From: Lutraria lutraria
Lineage: Eukaryota; Mollusca; Bivalvia; Venerida; Mactridae
Direction: 5' to 3'
DNA length: 64,000 bases
Assembly (NCBI GenBank): GCA_964023205.1
Contig: OZ026833.1
Location: forward strand, 47,308,441 to 47,372,440
In this document: positions 21,555 to 33,694 of the stretch, piece by piece
Position numbering within the stretch: position 1 is the first letter of the stretch
Layout: the number at the start of each line of letters is the position of its first letter
Program-made: the position numbers and the translations under genes
Notes under the pieces: model-generated
Databases searched by the model: none
Seen by the model: the letters and a program-made list of their open reading frames with translations, nothing else
Told to the model about the DNA's origin: nothing

Positions 21555-24500
21555 AAGTCATTGTCAACGCATTTAAAACAGTGCGAAATAACTGGAAAAA
21601 GTCAGTATTTTTCACTGGTGTTGGTGCATATGCTGTTAGATATGGTTATCATAGATACGAGTAAGTATGAATCCGACTGTCAGCTTAACCCATTTGTATT
21701 AACGTTGAATTCCGTATTTCGGATAGTTGACCTTTCGGACAAAATAGTTTTTTTGAGGTTATATTTTCTACAATTCTACTTTGCTGTTAAACTGAAAGTT
21801 GCCCCTTTTAGAAGTATCCTATATTTTAAGAAACGTCAGTTGACACCTTACAAAAGCAATAATTTTGATTTTGTAAACTTAATGTAGCAGCAAGGACTTA
21901 TATACATACATGGATTCGCAACTGCTAAAAATAGATCAAACGATATCGTTCGGCGATCCCACAATGCATTGCTATATACTCGGCAATGTCCGACAGCTGT
22001 ATTTGGGTGTTTACGAATTTGATTATACTAATAAAACTCTGGCAATTGGGCACGGGAAATTGGTAAAGGATGCAAAAAATTCATTAAAGATATTGAGATA
22101 CAATTATAATCCACAAAGTCTAAGTATAAGCGTCGAAAAAGGCGTCAGTCGAACATTTTAAATTCCAAGATGGCAGACATCTATTATAATCCTTTCGTCT
22201 CCGAGATTAAACATTCGGAATACCACGGATATTTTCGCTGTTATTATCATTCGGATATCACGGATTTTTTCGTATTTTCGCTTTTGTAAACAATAGCTTG
22301 TATTCCCGTTGATTCACGTCTTATTATCGCGGGATTTGATTACTTTAAACTGTTAATACGGAAGTTGCGAATCCATGTATGTATATAAGTCCTTGGTAGC
22401 AGTTAGTCGAAGGGTCTTTGACGATGATACGTTTGCATTGCAGTTCATCGTCAAAGCCACTTGTTCTTTAAAAGCTAACAGGTAAACGACTCAATCTGAG
22501 TCGCGTTCGTTTTCCTATTTAACGCTCAAATGTCCATAAAACGTGTGTACAATTCGATGAAATATAGTATAATCTATCAATATGACCAAAAATATACCTT
22601 CAACAGATGAAAGTTATCAAATATTTTGCCGATGTTTCATACTACCCTTAATTTCAAAATTTTCCTCGTAAATGCTTTTGATTAAGTCCGTAGCATTCCG
22701 GAAAGCATGTAAATTGATCTGATTCAATAGACGCATGAACAAGCGTCTTAAGCTGTTGACTTTGTAAGAGGACAATTCCATAACTAAAATGGTCAACAAG
22801 ACGAAATAAAAAAGACCAATTTAGTTATGGGACCCAGAACTATGTAGCGGTGTGATATATAGGTCTTTGATATAAATTTATTTATTGGCTGGGATATTCA
22901 CCAGCTCAGTTGGTTCACCAGCTCAGTTGGTAGAGCTTTGGACTTGCAAACAGGAGGTCGCGGGTTCGAGCCCCGCATCAGGTACATTATTGTCCTCTCC
23001 TATTACATTTGGTGCCGTGAGTGTGTGACTAACCTTGGAATCCTAGATCTAGGGTGAAGCAAATGGCTGGGTTAGTTTAAAGAGCCTGTTGTTGTTGCGA
23101 TTAATTTACTTTGAATAAAAAGGAAGAAGGAATGTACTTGTGAGGTGTATTGTATTATGAATTGGCTGGTATATTCACCAGCCTGATTAGCTCAGTTTGT
23201 AGAGCATCTGACTTGCAAGTTTGACTTATTGAGGTCGCGGGTTCGAGCCCTGCATCTGGTACATTATTTTCCTCCTATTACACTAACTTGAGTCTTGACT
23301 TTACTGAGTAAGGCCAATGTAATGTCAAAATTGCAGTAAATGGAAACTCCTTGCCAGTTACTGATTGAGGGAAATACTCATGTAAACCAGCAGCTACTTT
23401 TTTCTCTTTCGTCTTTCGATTCTGATGTTTTAGGGGCCCAACGTACATTAGTACACTGACAGTTGTACAGTACAATTTTAAAATTTACTGAATTTACTCA
23501 AATTACTGAAGCTCTAGACATTTTATTGCTCTGATGTATGTGACTATTGACAGTTTCTTGTTTTTGATGAACCAAACAAGCTCTGCCCAAGGGTCATGCA
23601 TTTAATTGGGCCCCTCATAAGTTCCTTATCCTTTGACTAGCAGTATAAATACAGAACTTCTGAATGTGTCTGACCATCTGATTATTCATAAAAAATGATA
23701 TTCAGTCAGGTAGGCTAGCATTTTAACAGGCCTCTTACTGTATGGTAAACATTTTATAAAACCTTAAGTAATTATATAAATGTTTTACTTACAAATGTAA
23801 TTTCAGAGATGATTTGCTTAGGAGAAAGTACTGTGCTGAAGCAAAGGTATATTTTCTTGTTTCTTTATACCATCATAGGTATTTTTATGTTATATATAAC
23901 CATAAGAATGGACCATTCCCAGAAATTCCCAAATAGTGACAATTTTAATAAAATCCCTGAAAAAATCCAAAATTGAAAGACCAAAATTTGACTGCATTAT
24001 TTTAAAAGATTCGAACATGTTCATCCCACTAATAGGACTAATATTAACATACTATAACATTTATGATGAATTGTTATTGTTTTTGCTCTGTTCTATTAAT
24101 AAAGTTTATCTGACAGGTTTATGGTGAACAAATATCACAGTTTGGTGGCAAAAATAGAAAGATAACTGTGTTTTTGAATCCAGCAGCAAGAACTACGTAT
24201 GTATTTATTTTTTATTTCCGACCAAATTTTTCAATCTGTTGAATATTTTTCTCACTCTTCTGTTAAAATCTTTGTGCTATCTTCACTTACAAACCCTCCA
24301 TTGAGTGTGGGGTAGGGGGATCTCCCCGGGATTTTTTTTTCAAATTACCACCATTAAATGACGCATTCTAGCCAAATCTGGTAACTATTTGTATTACCAT
24401 CTTGTTCACTCCTTCTTGCTTAATGTCATCTTCAAATGTCTTGATGTCATACTTTTATTTAAATATGATTTTTGTTGATGTAGATGAATGATAACACTCG

Positions 24501-27500
24501 ATTATATGAAAAGTATTGATATTTCTGAAAAGAAATGTATTTGTGATTTTGAGCTTATGTACTATTTAATTTTTTATAATTATTTGACATATACATACAT
24601 TTTTGCAACCATCCTGTGTTTTCTCATCTGCAATTATATATACATGTTGAGAGTAATAGTTTGGTATTGGTATGAAAACAAATGCGCAGAATATTTTTAT
24701 CTTTTGGTTTTGTTTATTATAATTATATATTAAATATTCTCCATTTGTTTTACAGAGAAAGTCGTAAGTTGTTTGAGAAGAATGCTGCTCCTGTCTTGTA
24801 TCTGGCTGGACTAGAAGTTAATGTTGTCAAGGTAGAGTTATTCTTTATATTTATTAAGTAATTATACTTGAAAGTTATTGTTTACAACTACTATGCCAGT
24901 TGTTGAAAAAATTTCAAATACTTGATGCAATGTTTAGTTGCATGTTGAATTGTTACAGAACTGGTAAAATTGACCCTTTGGTACAAATTCTCAAAAGTTA
25001 GAAGCTTTATTTTACTTGGTAATTTCAAGAGTCAAAATACCATTTTCAAGGTCAAATGAAAGCTCTGATGATGTCTTAAATTAGTTAGACATTTACTGGA
25101 ATTTGCCAGAAAATTGTCTGAGCATAACCTAAACATGGCCTGATTGTTATACATCATTTTGAGATTTGTCTATAAACTCAGGTTTATTATTACCGGATCA
25201 GAGGTTATTTAACTTGAGATCAGTCTCTGAGCTCAAATCTCATAACTTCTCCTTCAGGGATTCTAAGTTTATTGTGATCAGACAAATTACAATAATGATA
25301 TCATTGATATATTAGTCTGAAAACATAATTGTTCAGAATATGTATTTAAACATTAATCAGCTCTATCTTTTCATCCATGATACTTTGAGAATGGACTTGA
25401 GATTTGTATTATGGGTTCAAGGACCACTCTCAAGTTTAACAACCTCAGGACCAGGTACAGTCAAGTTGAATTGATATTCTTATTTTCTTGAATATTTGCT
25501 TAATTTTTTTTAGACTGAGTATGAAGGCCAAATAAAAGAATTCTTTAAGTTTCTAGAAGCAAAACATACTGACGGAGTAGTGGTTGCCGGTGGTAATGGA
25601 TCTGTTGTAGAGGTAAACTTTATCTTGTTGTCATGGAAACATGAAACTGATTATTATGATGTTACAGCATTTTTATGAATTAGTAATTTGATTATTGCTC
25701 TTAGTTGTCTAAAGTTATTTGTTGAATACATCTTTTGAGCATCCTTTGCTTCTTTTGTTGAATTTCTTTCTGGATTTCGTTCGGTTAAATTATTTAACTA
25801 AATGTATTCGTTCTGTTGCTAATTTTTACATGACTTTCTTGGGCAAGTTTCATTTTAATCATTTTGTGATATCATTCTTTTACCTTCCAATTAATAGACA
25901 TCTGTATGGTTTATCAATTACATGTATGATTAATTAATTAATGTAGATTGATTGTCTGTAATGGCCTCTAATACACTATGCTTTATTTGCAAAGTGAATT
26001 TTAAATCACTCCGTGTCACATTAACTATTACTGACTTAGGGTTGATCAAACTTTAATTATTAAAATTTCTCATTTACCTGAATTTCAACTGTAGTGTGAT
26101 GACATCTTATCATTTCTTTGTCTTTAATTTTTAGATGATAACTGGAATGATGAGAAAGGAAGACAAGGTCTGATATGTTAAAATGTCTTGTTTGTTGAAG
26201 CAATCTTCTTGATTTACTACAAATATGGCTCGTAAACCTGATGACTCAGGATAATACACTGATTAAAAATGCAACTGTTGTTGAGGCTTGATTATATTCA
26301 ATTTACTGGTGAATGCTGTATGATTGTATCAAAACTATTTGTTACACTGTTACACCTAGTCCATTAGCCATTGACTTAAAGTTTCACTAAAAATCAAAGG
26401 AAATTTACTGGACCTGAAAGTCACTAAGTCTCTTAATTTTATAAGCCCTCATCATTTTTTTTCCTTGAGGTCTGAGGTCATTTTTGTGGACTGATATTTC
26501 TATATACTTATTATAATTATAATGTTAATATATGATAATACATGAAATTACAGGAATTCAGACAGAAGACACCCATTGGCATAATACCTACAGGAAAAAC
26601 TAACAAGTTTGCTTCATTCTTCTTTGGTTCAGATAAAGAAGAAGTCAGGTATGTAACAGTTATATGTGTACTATTATGTTCTGTTTTATGTAATGATGTA
26701 TATGATATTCCATTCCCCTAGGATGTTTAATTATACTGATTTTGCTATTTTTCAAATAATTTTGTTAACATTTTTTACTCACTGTGTATAAGTTATACTG
26801 TGTACAATGTAACTGGCTAATTGGTCATTACTAGATTCAGCATTTTAAAAATTGAACCATAATCATACATATAAAATGATTAAACCCACTAAAGTGAGTC
26901 CATGATATTGGTTGGTCTTCTAAAATCCCATATCACACGGAATTTACATATTTTGAATAACAATAACTGTTTAGTAAATTAGAATATATTACAACAATTA
27001 CTGGTAGTCTTAAATTAAAAAGAATTGTATCAAGCCGTGATCTGTTCCTCAGATTTTTTATGATGTTCTTCATTCATTAGATATTTGACTTCAACGAAAT
27101 TCTGTAGCCTATAAGTACTAATCAGAAGTTTGTGGGTTCAAAACTCGGCTCTCTGCCTTTCGATATTTCAGGGATGCTTTTGTAGTGTCCCAATCTCAAC
27201 TACCAAGCCCAGAACTGTGTCACTCTATAAAATCACAGAATAACATGTTAGGTGTGAGTCAGTGCTTTACGTGTGGCATCATAAAGAACCAGGAAAACTA
27301 TTAGAAAAGAGAGTAGGAATATGGATGCTTGTTTCTCCTGTATCTTCTATCCCTAAAGTGAACAAATCTGTCAAATAATCAATGTGTACACTACCGTAGC
27401 GCTACACACTGACCTGTGTTCTTCTGCTCGGGGCATTATGGGTATTTGCAGGAACTACTTACAAAATGGAAGTTATAAACAATAACATAGCGTGACGTCA

Positions 27501-30500
27501 CCATATGGTACACATTGGAGCCATGCGTACTTCAACATTGCGTTTCATTGAATAATTAGTGTTATTGATGAAAGCACAAGAATAGAACTGGTATAACTTA
27601 TTCATTTTACATAACTAAACACATTTTTCAGAGGTGATTTTAATGTCAGAGTTTAACTGTAATACTGATTTAATTATTTAAGACTGTCTATTGTTATTGT
27701 AGGAGAATGCTAGATGCTGCCATGGCTGTTGTGAAAGGGGTGACAGAAAAAATTGATGTGATCAAAATACAGGTAATTTATATTAATAACATTTTACTAT
27801 AGTTCTGGCATGTTGATAATGAGGCTTTGCATGAAGTGATGAACTTCATGATCTGTTTCAAAATTGCATGTGTGCAATATGTCAACTACATTGTATTTTC
27901 AAGTATACTAAGTCTGGAGTAAGTATATGTTTATTCTGTTGTAAAGGGGAGAAATTAGCTCAGTTTCTGCTTTAAAATTTTACAAAAATGTTAGAATCTT
28001 AACATATTGCTTTTCATGTATTAATAAGTTTTAAAAAAGCTAGATTGATCAATTAAGCTTGCCTTTCAAAATTAAGAAACATCTTTGATTAAATTTGAAT
28101 TAATTAATATAATTTACAATAAAATTGAGATTTTAGTGCTGTATATAATTATGTACAAAAACGGCTTTTCAATTATTCAAGTAAATGTATGTTGGAAATG
28201 AACTGAAAGTTTTATATTCATGCTTAACTTAGGGGGAAGATGGAAGGGCGACATTCGCTTTGTGTGGGATGGAAGTTGGAGGCTTTAGAGATGCGAAGGA
28301 AAAAATTCCTAAGTAAGTGACTTTAATATTGCTTAAGGAAGAACTTCTATGATTCTTCCCTTAATATCTAAGTACAGTCAAGCCTGTGAACAAAGGCCAA
28401 CCTCAAGAAAGACAAAATGTGACCTTTGTTGACAGGTGGTCTTTATTCGGTAGTCATTTTGTACTAAACAATCAATGGAAATTTTTCGAACGCCATTTTT
28501 GTTTTACATATCAAATTATGTTTTTTAACAGAATGACCTTTTATTCACAGGGTGGCCTTTATTCTGAGGTGGCTGCTAACACAGGTTTGATTGTATCAAC
28601 ATCTTAAGCTTTATTTGCAAAGAATCGATTCATGTTGTAGAGACCAAATCTCTGAATGTAAAGTGCTTGATGCTGTTCATATGTTTATGGTATTCCATTT
28701 TTAGATATTGGTACATGAGTGGCTTAAAGCACAAATTCACTTATATTAGATCTACCTTGAGTAAATGGCCTCCAAATATAAGAGGCCAACTAGAGTATAT
28801 GGAAGCAAAAGAGACAGATGTACCAAAAAGAAAGGACAAGAAAACAGAAGAACCTAAAGCTCCCTCTTCACAAAGTTGGTTAACTGGTCTGTTGCGATTA
28901 TTATTTAAACCTAGGATGAAACCTTTATGTAAGTACTGTACATGGTTATGCATAATTTTGTGAAGTTAATTTATTAGTACTTGTTAGTTACACCAAAGCT
29001 ATAAAATAGGCAGTCAGAACTGACCTGTGATAGTTTAAATTGTTATCAGAATGATCTATATCACCCAAATTCAACCAAAAAGTGTTATAAATAATAAATA
29101 AAATATAATATAAAGAATGTCTGTTTATGCGTGGACATTTTTATGCCCAGTATTGATAGATTGGGGGCATAGTGTTTTTGGCCTGTCAGTTTTGTCTGTC
29201 TGTTTGTACCAAACTTAATCCTTGCCTATAAAATCAAAACCCTTCCACCAACAATCATCAGACTTCATATGTTGATTCCTCATGACAACCTCTACAAAAC
29301 CCTGTGTATTTTAAGGTCAGTAGGTTAAAGGTCAATGTCACTGGGAGGGGGCATTGTGTTTTAAAAATACATCTTGTTTTTACTCCGCCTCCATGGTCAA
29401 GTGGTTATGGTCGCCGACTTCAAATCACTGTAACCTCTCACTGATAGAGGGTTGTGGGTTCGATCCCAGCTACCGACCATGTCTCTTTATGTGAGAAAAT
29501 TGACAGTTGCTTATGGAGGATGTGAGTCTAGTACTGGTTCTTTCCAGGAATGATGGTTAAGTGAACTGTCCACGTAATATGACTCTGACTGTTGAAAAGG
29601 GGCATAAAACCTGATATAAACAAACAAAATTGTTTTTACTTAATTCCACATCAAAACTGTTGACTCTCTGTCACATTAAAACTTTATACATGTATTTCTG
29701 TTGTAGTTTGTTCAGTTAGTTAAGTACAGGGTAGTTGAACAACACATTACATGTACCTTGTATAATTGAAGTAATGTTGATAAATGGTGTTAAATCCAAA
29801 ACAAACAAACATAGCTACAATAAAACATTGACATTCAGACCACCAAACTAAAAGGAATAACATATCAGGGTGGTCTTATTAATTATAGAGTTGAATTATA
29901 GAATTAATGAAAATAGATCCTACTTAGTCTTTAGTATACTGAAATGTTGTTGATATTGAGGTAAAAGGCTATCTTGTCAATAAAGGCCACCTTGTGAATA
30001 AAGGCCACCTTGTCAATAAAGGCCACCTTGTCAATAAAGGCCACCTTGTCAATAAAGGCCATTCTTTTAGATTATTTCTCACTGATTATTAAGAGAATGA
30101 CCTGTAAATAAAAGCCACGTTTGTCAATAAAGTATTTAGTATGTCTCTTACATCTTGGTGTGTATGTTTTACAGCTATTGTTGAAGAAGAAGAGGAAGAA
30201 GATTATGAAAATGAAGAATTTGTGAAGAAAGATATTGATAATGTAGAATTAACCATAAGTTCAAATTTTGACCTACCAAATCAGGTATCATCATTTAAAT
30301 TGCTTTAATTTGAAGTTGAACATTTGTATGATTTGAATAATTGAAGATCATACGGTCATTGATTAATGATATTAGCTTGAACTACATGTATATTCAAGTC
30401 TAATAAATGTTGTGTTGCATTATTATTCAGTTATCAGTGGTAAGCATACTAACTCATCTGTTACTAACTAGGTAATTTTCCACTATTTTTCGCTATTAAA

Positions 30501-32695
30501 TTGAACTCCTATTTGTCATATTATGTCTTCATACTATATGTTTTATTTTATCACAGCCTATAAATGGTCTGCGACTAGGTATTGGTCCTGATGACATTTC
30601 CAAGTCAGATTTTATCTCAGAAGGGTAAGCAGTTTGAGTAACTAATTTTTTAAAAATCTTCAAAATTTTTAGTCTTCATAAAAATGTTTAGTGTTGTTTT
30701 TTTCAAAATCTGGAGTGTTTTTCATTCAAAATTTGTAGTGATTTTTTTCCCAATATTTTTAGTGTTTATTTTTTTCAAAATTTTTAGTGTTTTTTTTCAA
30801 AATGTTTAGTGTTTTTTTTGCTTTAAGTAATGATGATAATTTCTTGGCTTTTTGATAAAAAAAGTTAAGCCTTAGCTAAGACATATTAATGAAATAACAC
30901 AAAGGTTCTTTTGTGATATTTATATAATGGATTATCTATTGTTACAGATGGTCTAGGATAAAGTCACCATCGTGGAAAATTAGCCATGATAGCAATGAAG
31001 ATATACTTTGTAGAAAAATCAAATTTACCCCGGAAGTAAAGGAGGTATTTCTTTACTGTATTTGCTTATTATTTATGGTTTTGACTGAAACTGAAATTTT
31101 CTTGTATTATGACCTCTTTTTGTTAAGATAAATATCTGGGTACTCAGTGGTCCGATGTTTATGGTCTCTGACTAGTCATCAGTACTCCCTCATACTTGAA
31201 AAGTTTCCAAATGTCAGTTGGTGCATCGTAAGAATTGGAGTAAAAAAAAGACAAATATCAGTGTTAACCTTTTAACAGAGCATTTTACTGAAGGCCCATT
31301 TTAAATCAATGTGATCATCAAGTTTCTTATTGCTGACAAATTTAAAGGTCTACTATCTGATATACATTTACATTAAAACTCAAAAAACTACTTTAAGCAC
31401 CGGACATTTGGTTCAGAGAAAATGCAAACTTTACTGGACTGAATGAACTTTAGTAGACCAAAAAGAGTACACACAGAATTTCATATGAATTGGCTAAAAA
31501 ACATATTTTTCGAGAGAGACTAAAGCGTTTCAGTTTTTTTGTTCTGAATCATGGTAAAATGATTACTGAAAATTTACTGGACCTTCGGACCACTGACCTT
31601 TTCAAATTTACTGGGCCAATTTTGGCAGTGAGGCCATTTTGGTGGACTGGCTGCAAGGTTCGGTGCTAAATTCGAGGACTGGAACCTGAATATTCACTTA
31701 ATTAAACCTAATTTCACTATACCCATTTCATTGGAATAAGGAAAGGTTTGTTTAGTGAAAATAATTATTTTATCATATTTTATACAGTACAACCTCTCCA
31801 GAGTGACCCTGTCTTGAGCAACAGCCTCCTTTCAACAACAGCATTATTTATTCCCACAGTCCCACTGCATGATTTAACTATTATTTTAACATCTCTAGTG
31901 AAATAACCTCTAAACAATCAATATAATTTTGCTTCACACAAAGGGTGTTGCTTTGGAGAGGTTGCACTGTACTTCAATACATCCAAGACCAGAGAGGTTG
32001 CACTATTGATGTAACGATTTTTTGATTATAATCGATTATCGTTACATCACTAGTGCAACCTCTCCGGTCTTGGAACTATTAAAGTACAGTGCAACCTCTC
32101 CGAAGCATGGAGGATGGCAACTATCAATGTTAGTAGTGTTAAATCGATGTACATTGTATATACAAGTAGGGAGACTGCCGTCATTATTTGAGCAACTGTC
32201 TTCTTTCCATTACTTTCGGGCATTGTGTGTATTCAAACAAGGGTAGTCACTGTTATTTAAGTGAAATTTGAGTGAAATTTTCCCATATCCAGGGAAGTTC
32301 AGGCCATCAGTCTGGAAGTATTTTATGTTTCAGATTTTAATGACTATATATTGCATGACAAACAGGTAACAACCAAATAAATTTGTCAAATAAGGATACA
32401 AATTTTCTTTCGATTATTTTCCGATTGTGAATCAAAACACCCTTTCCAATTCGATTTGATAATCGGTTCTCTTTCAAGACCGATTTTACAACACTAGGTT
32501 GCACTGTACATACTTCATAACATCCAATACCTTAACTGTGTGTTACTGTATACACTTATTGGTAATATTCCATTTCAGGACACAGAAGTCTGGTATTCTA
32601 TTGATGGGGAACCATTTGAAGCTATGCCTGTTGAAATATCATTACTGAAAAATCGACTTAGAATATTTTCTTCTCAAGACAAATCTCCCAGCTGA
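21551..32695 (+). CDS. AGK: AGK, mitochondrial acylglycerol kinase / TIM22 subunit
   Basis: AGK phosphorylates mono- and diacylglycerol to (lyso)phosphatidic acid in mitochondria and is also a subunit of the vertebrate TIM22 import complex. Fourteen coding exons splice in consistent phase: 21551-21660, 23807-23846, 24117-24196, 24756-24831, 25514-25612, 26135-26167, 26554-26648, 27703-27772, 28233-28312, 28705-28928, 30175-30284, 30557-30624, 30948-31044, 32579-32695 (1299 nt, 432 aa; human 422). Recognisable stretches are the N-terminal KTVRNNWKK plus hydrophobic segment, ITVFLNPAA, LFEKNAAPVLYLAG, the nucleotide loop at exon 5, PIGIIPTGKTN, GGFRDA, KYWYMSGLK and the C-terminal EPFEAMPVEISLL. 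The nucleotide loop reads GGNGS where the family has GGDGT, which may abolish kinase activity. Exon 10 encodes a basic linker and exon 11 an acidic run. A poly(A) signal AATAAA lies at about 33168. Confidence 0.94.
21891..22395. mobile_element. 505-bp element with perfect 33-bp inverted ends
   Basis: The left end CAAGGACTTATATACATAC... (21891-21923) is the exact reverse complement of 22363-22395. It is flanked by a 7-bp direct repeat, GTAGCAG, on both sides. It lies in AGK intron 1, inside the left target duplication of the ~440-bp element copy 2. Removing it turns that copy's 9-bp flank into TGTAGCAGT, 8/9 identical to the right flank TGTAGCGGT. An 83-codon ORF (21910-22161) starts within the inverted end and has no recognisable domain. 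A right-end fragment of the same family is at 54384-54463. Confidence 0.85.
22404..22842 (-). mobile_element. ~440-bp element with 9-bp target duplication, copy 2
   Basis: Reverse-orientation copy of 19865-20305, running from TAGTCGAAGGGTC to CCCAGAACTA. The right flank is TGTAGCGGT (22843-22851). The left flank was split by the 505-bp element. It lies in AGK intron 1. Confidence 0.82.
22883..23285 (+). repeat. Two tandem tRNA-derived SINE units
   Basis: Each unit starts ATTGGCTGG.ATATTCACCAG. Each has a box A (AGCTCAGTTGGTAGAGC; AGCTCAGTTTGTAGAGC) and a box B (GGTTCGAGCCC), then ACATTATT and a CCTCTCCTATTAC-like tail. Unit starts are 22883 and about 23159. The T arm pairs well (GCGGG/CCCGC) but the anticodon arm and acceptor stems are defective. 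Unit 1 also has a 17-bp internal duplication of TTCACCAGCTCAGTTGG. These are pseudo-tRNAs, in AGK intron 1. Confidence 0.7.
24955..25085 (+). repeat. Interspersed repeat, TTGACCCTTTGGTAC family
   Basis: About 120 bases (TTGACCCTTTGG, CAATTCTCAA-like, TTTCAAGAGTCAAAAT, CAAATGAAAGC) match 61590-61705. A piece also matches 16320-16355. It lies in AGK intron 4 and is non-coding. Confidence 0.5.
28374..28592. mobile_element. Palindromic MITE in AGK intron 9
   Basis: Inverted ends TACAGTCAAGCCTGTG and CACAGGTTTGATTGTA enclose the family core (GGTGGTCTTTATTCGG, GGTGGCCTTTATTCTG). Confidence 0.65.
29140..29380 (+). repeat. Molluscan-type TATGCCC repeat, copy 1
   Basis: Begins TATGCCCAGTATTGATAG, with GGGGGCATAGTGTTTTTGG and TCTGTCTGTTTGTACCAAAC, then ACAACCTCTACAAAACC. 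A longer relative is at 53345-53740. It lies in AGK intron 10. Confidence 0.55.
29391..29632 (+). repeat. tRNA-derived SINE in AGK intron 10
   Basis: Head with box A-like TGGTCAAGTGGTTA and box B GGGTTCGATCCC. Body with GGTTCTTTCCAGGAATGATGG and ACTGTTGAAAAGGGGC. It ends in ACAAACAAA, the tail also used at 41758. This is the most complete plus-strand copy in the window. Confidence 0.75.
29970..30130 (+). repeat. 18-bp tandem repeat in AGK intron 10
   Basis: About five copies of an 18-base unit (TTGTCAATAAAGGCCACC) run head to tail at 29973-30063. The flanks match the TACAGTCAAAYCTGTG MITE core, so this is a tandem expansion inside a MITE. Confidence 0.75.
31786..32110. mobile_element. Pair of inverted CAACCTCTCC elements in AGK intron 13
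   Basis: One copy runs from TACAGTACAACCTCTCC (31786) to GGAGAGGTTGCACTGTACTT (~31972). Arms of a second, inverted structure follow at 31990-32105 around a core with ATAATCGATTATCG. Together they can fold into a long cruciform. Confidence 0.55.
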
Positions 32696-33690
32696 AATTT
32701 AGAATTTGTATTTATTTGTATAAAATGTATTTTATTATGTATGTAGAATAGTACTGTACTAAAGTAATGCCATGATAAAGTATCAACATCTGACCAAGTA
32801 ATCACTCAGGAAGTAGGTGGTTATTGTATGTTATGATTATAAGTCTTTGATGGATGTATTTAGTATATGTGTTAGTCGGAAAAAAAATCCTGATTTCCAC
32901 TGAGCCAACTGACTCAAACTTCTGCAGACCCTCAACTTTCTTTCAGTTTTGTTGATTTCTTGTCGATTTTATATGAAGTATATGACTGAACTAAAAAAGA
33001 ACCAGTATTTCAAAAAAAGTATACCAACCCATGGACCCAATATTTTTTTGAGGTGTTAGCAGATATTGGGTGACAGGTTTTTTTGCCTGATCTGTTGATA
33101 TGCATGCATTCTTATTTTGGTTGATTTGATTGATTGTACATGTGGTGTTTTATGAATGATAGTAACAAATAAAAATATGAATATGATAAATATCTTGTTT
33201 TCTTCATTACTTATTATTTATTGACATTAAAGTAAAGAGCTGAATATTTGGCAACTGTGATATGGGACACTTAAGATTCTCTCAACCAATAACATGCTTT
33301 CGAACTCCCTCAGTAGGTGAAAAAAAAAATAATTATGACAAAATTTTGGTTCCACAGTAATTTCAACTTCAACATAGTACTCTTAACGACATGTAGACAG
33401 CCATTGTAAACATCTTTGTACAAAGATTAAGCTCGGTATTTTAGCTGGAAGTATATGAAATGGAGTAAGAACATTGCTTGCACAAGAACATCAACTCTGC
33501 TTAGTTTGTTTCAAATAACCTCCCTTTATATAAATTAATATACAAGTAAGGAACGAGTATGTAGATTAAGTAATGATTTAACTTGACAATCCACATGATG
33601 ATGGAGTAGTAACCCATTTACAATGATTTTTTCAAATCCATCATGGCTGCTTAGTTATCCGCTTCATTTTTTTACTGTAAAATTGCAAAC
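32696..33690. other. AGK 3' UTR and downstream spacer
   Basis: The AGK 3' UTR probably ends after AATAAA at about 33168. No further gene or clear repeat is seen before the GRHPR duplication starts near 33695. Confidence 0.45.
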
Positions 33691-33694
33691 ATGT

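Noticed and set aside
21910..22161. 83-codon ORF as a gene
   Set aside because: It starts inside the inverted end of the 505-bp element, has no domain I can name, and has no second full copy in the window to test for selection.
19865..22842. A single ~3-kb transposon with 440-bp inverted ends enclosing AGK exon 1
   Set aside because: Each of the two arms has its own 9-bp target duplication, so they are separate insertions of the same small element.
22906..23262. Two functional tRNA genes
   Set aside because: Box A and box B are good, but the anticodon arms and acceptor stems do not pair properly and the units share SINE-like flanks and tails.
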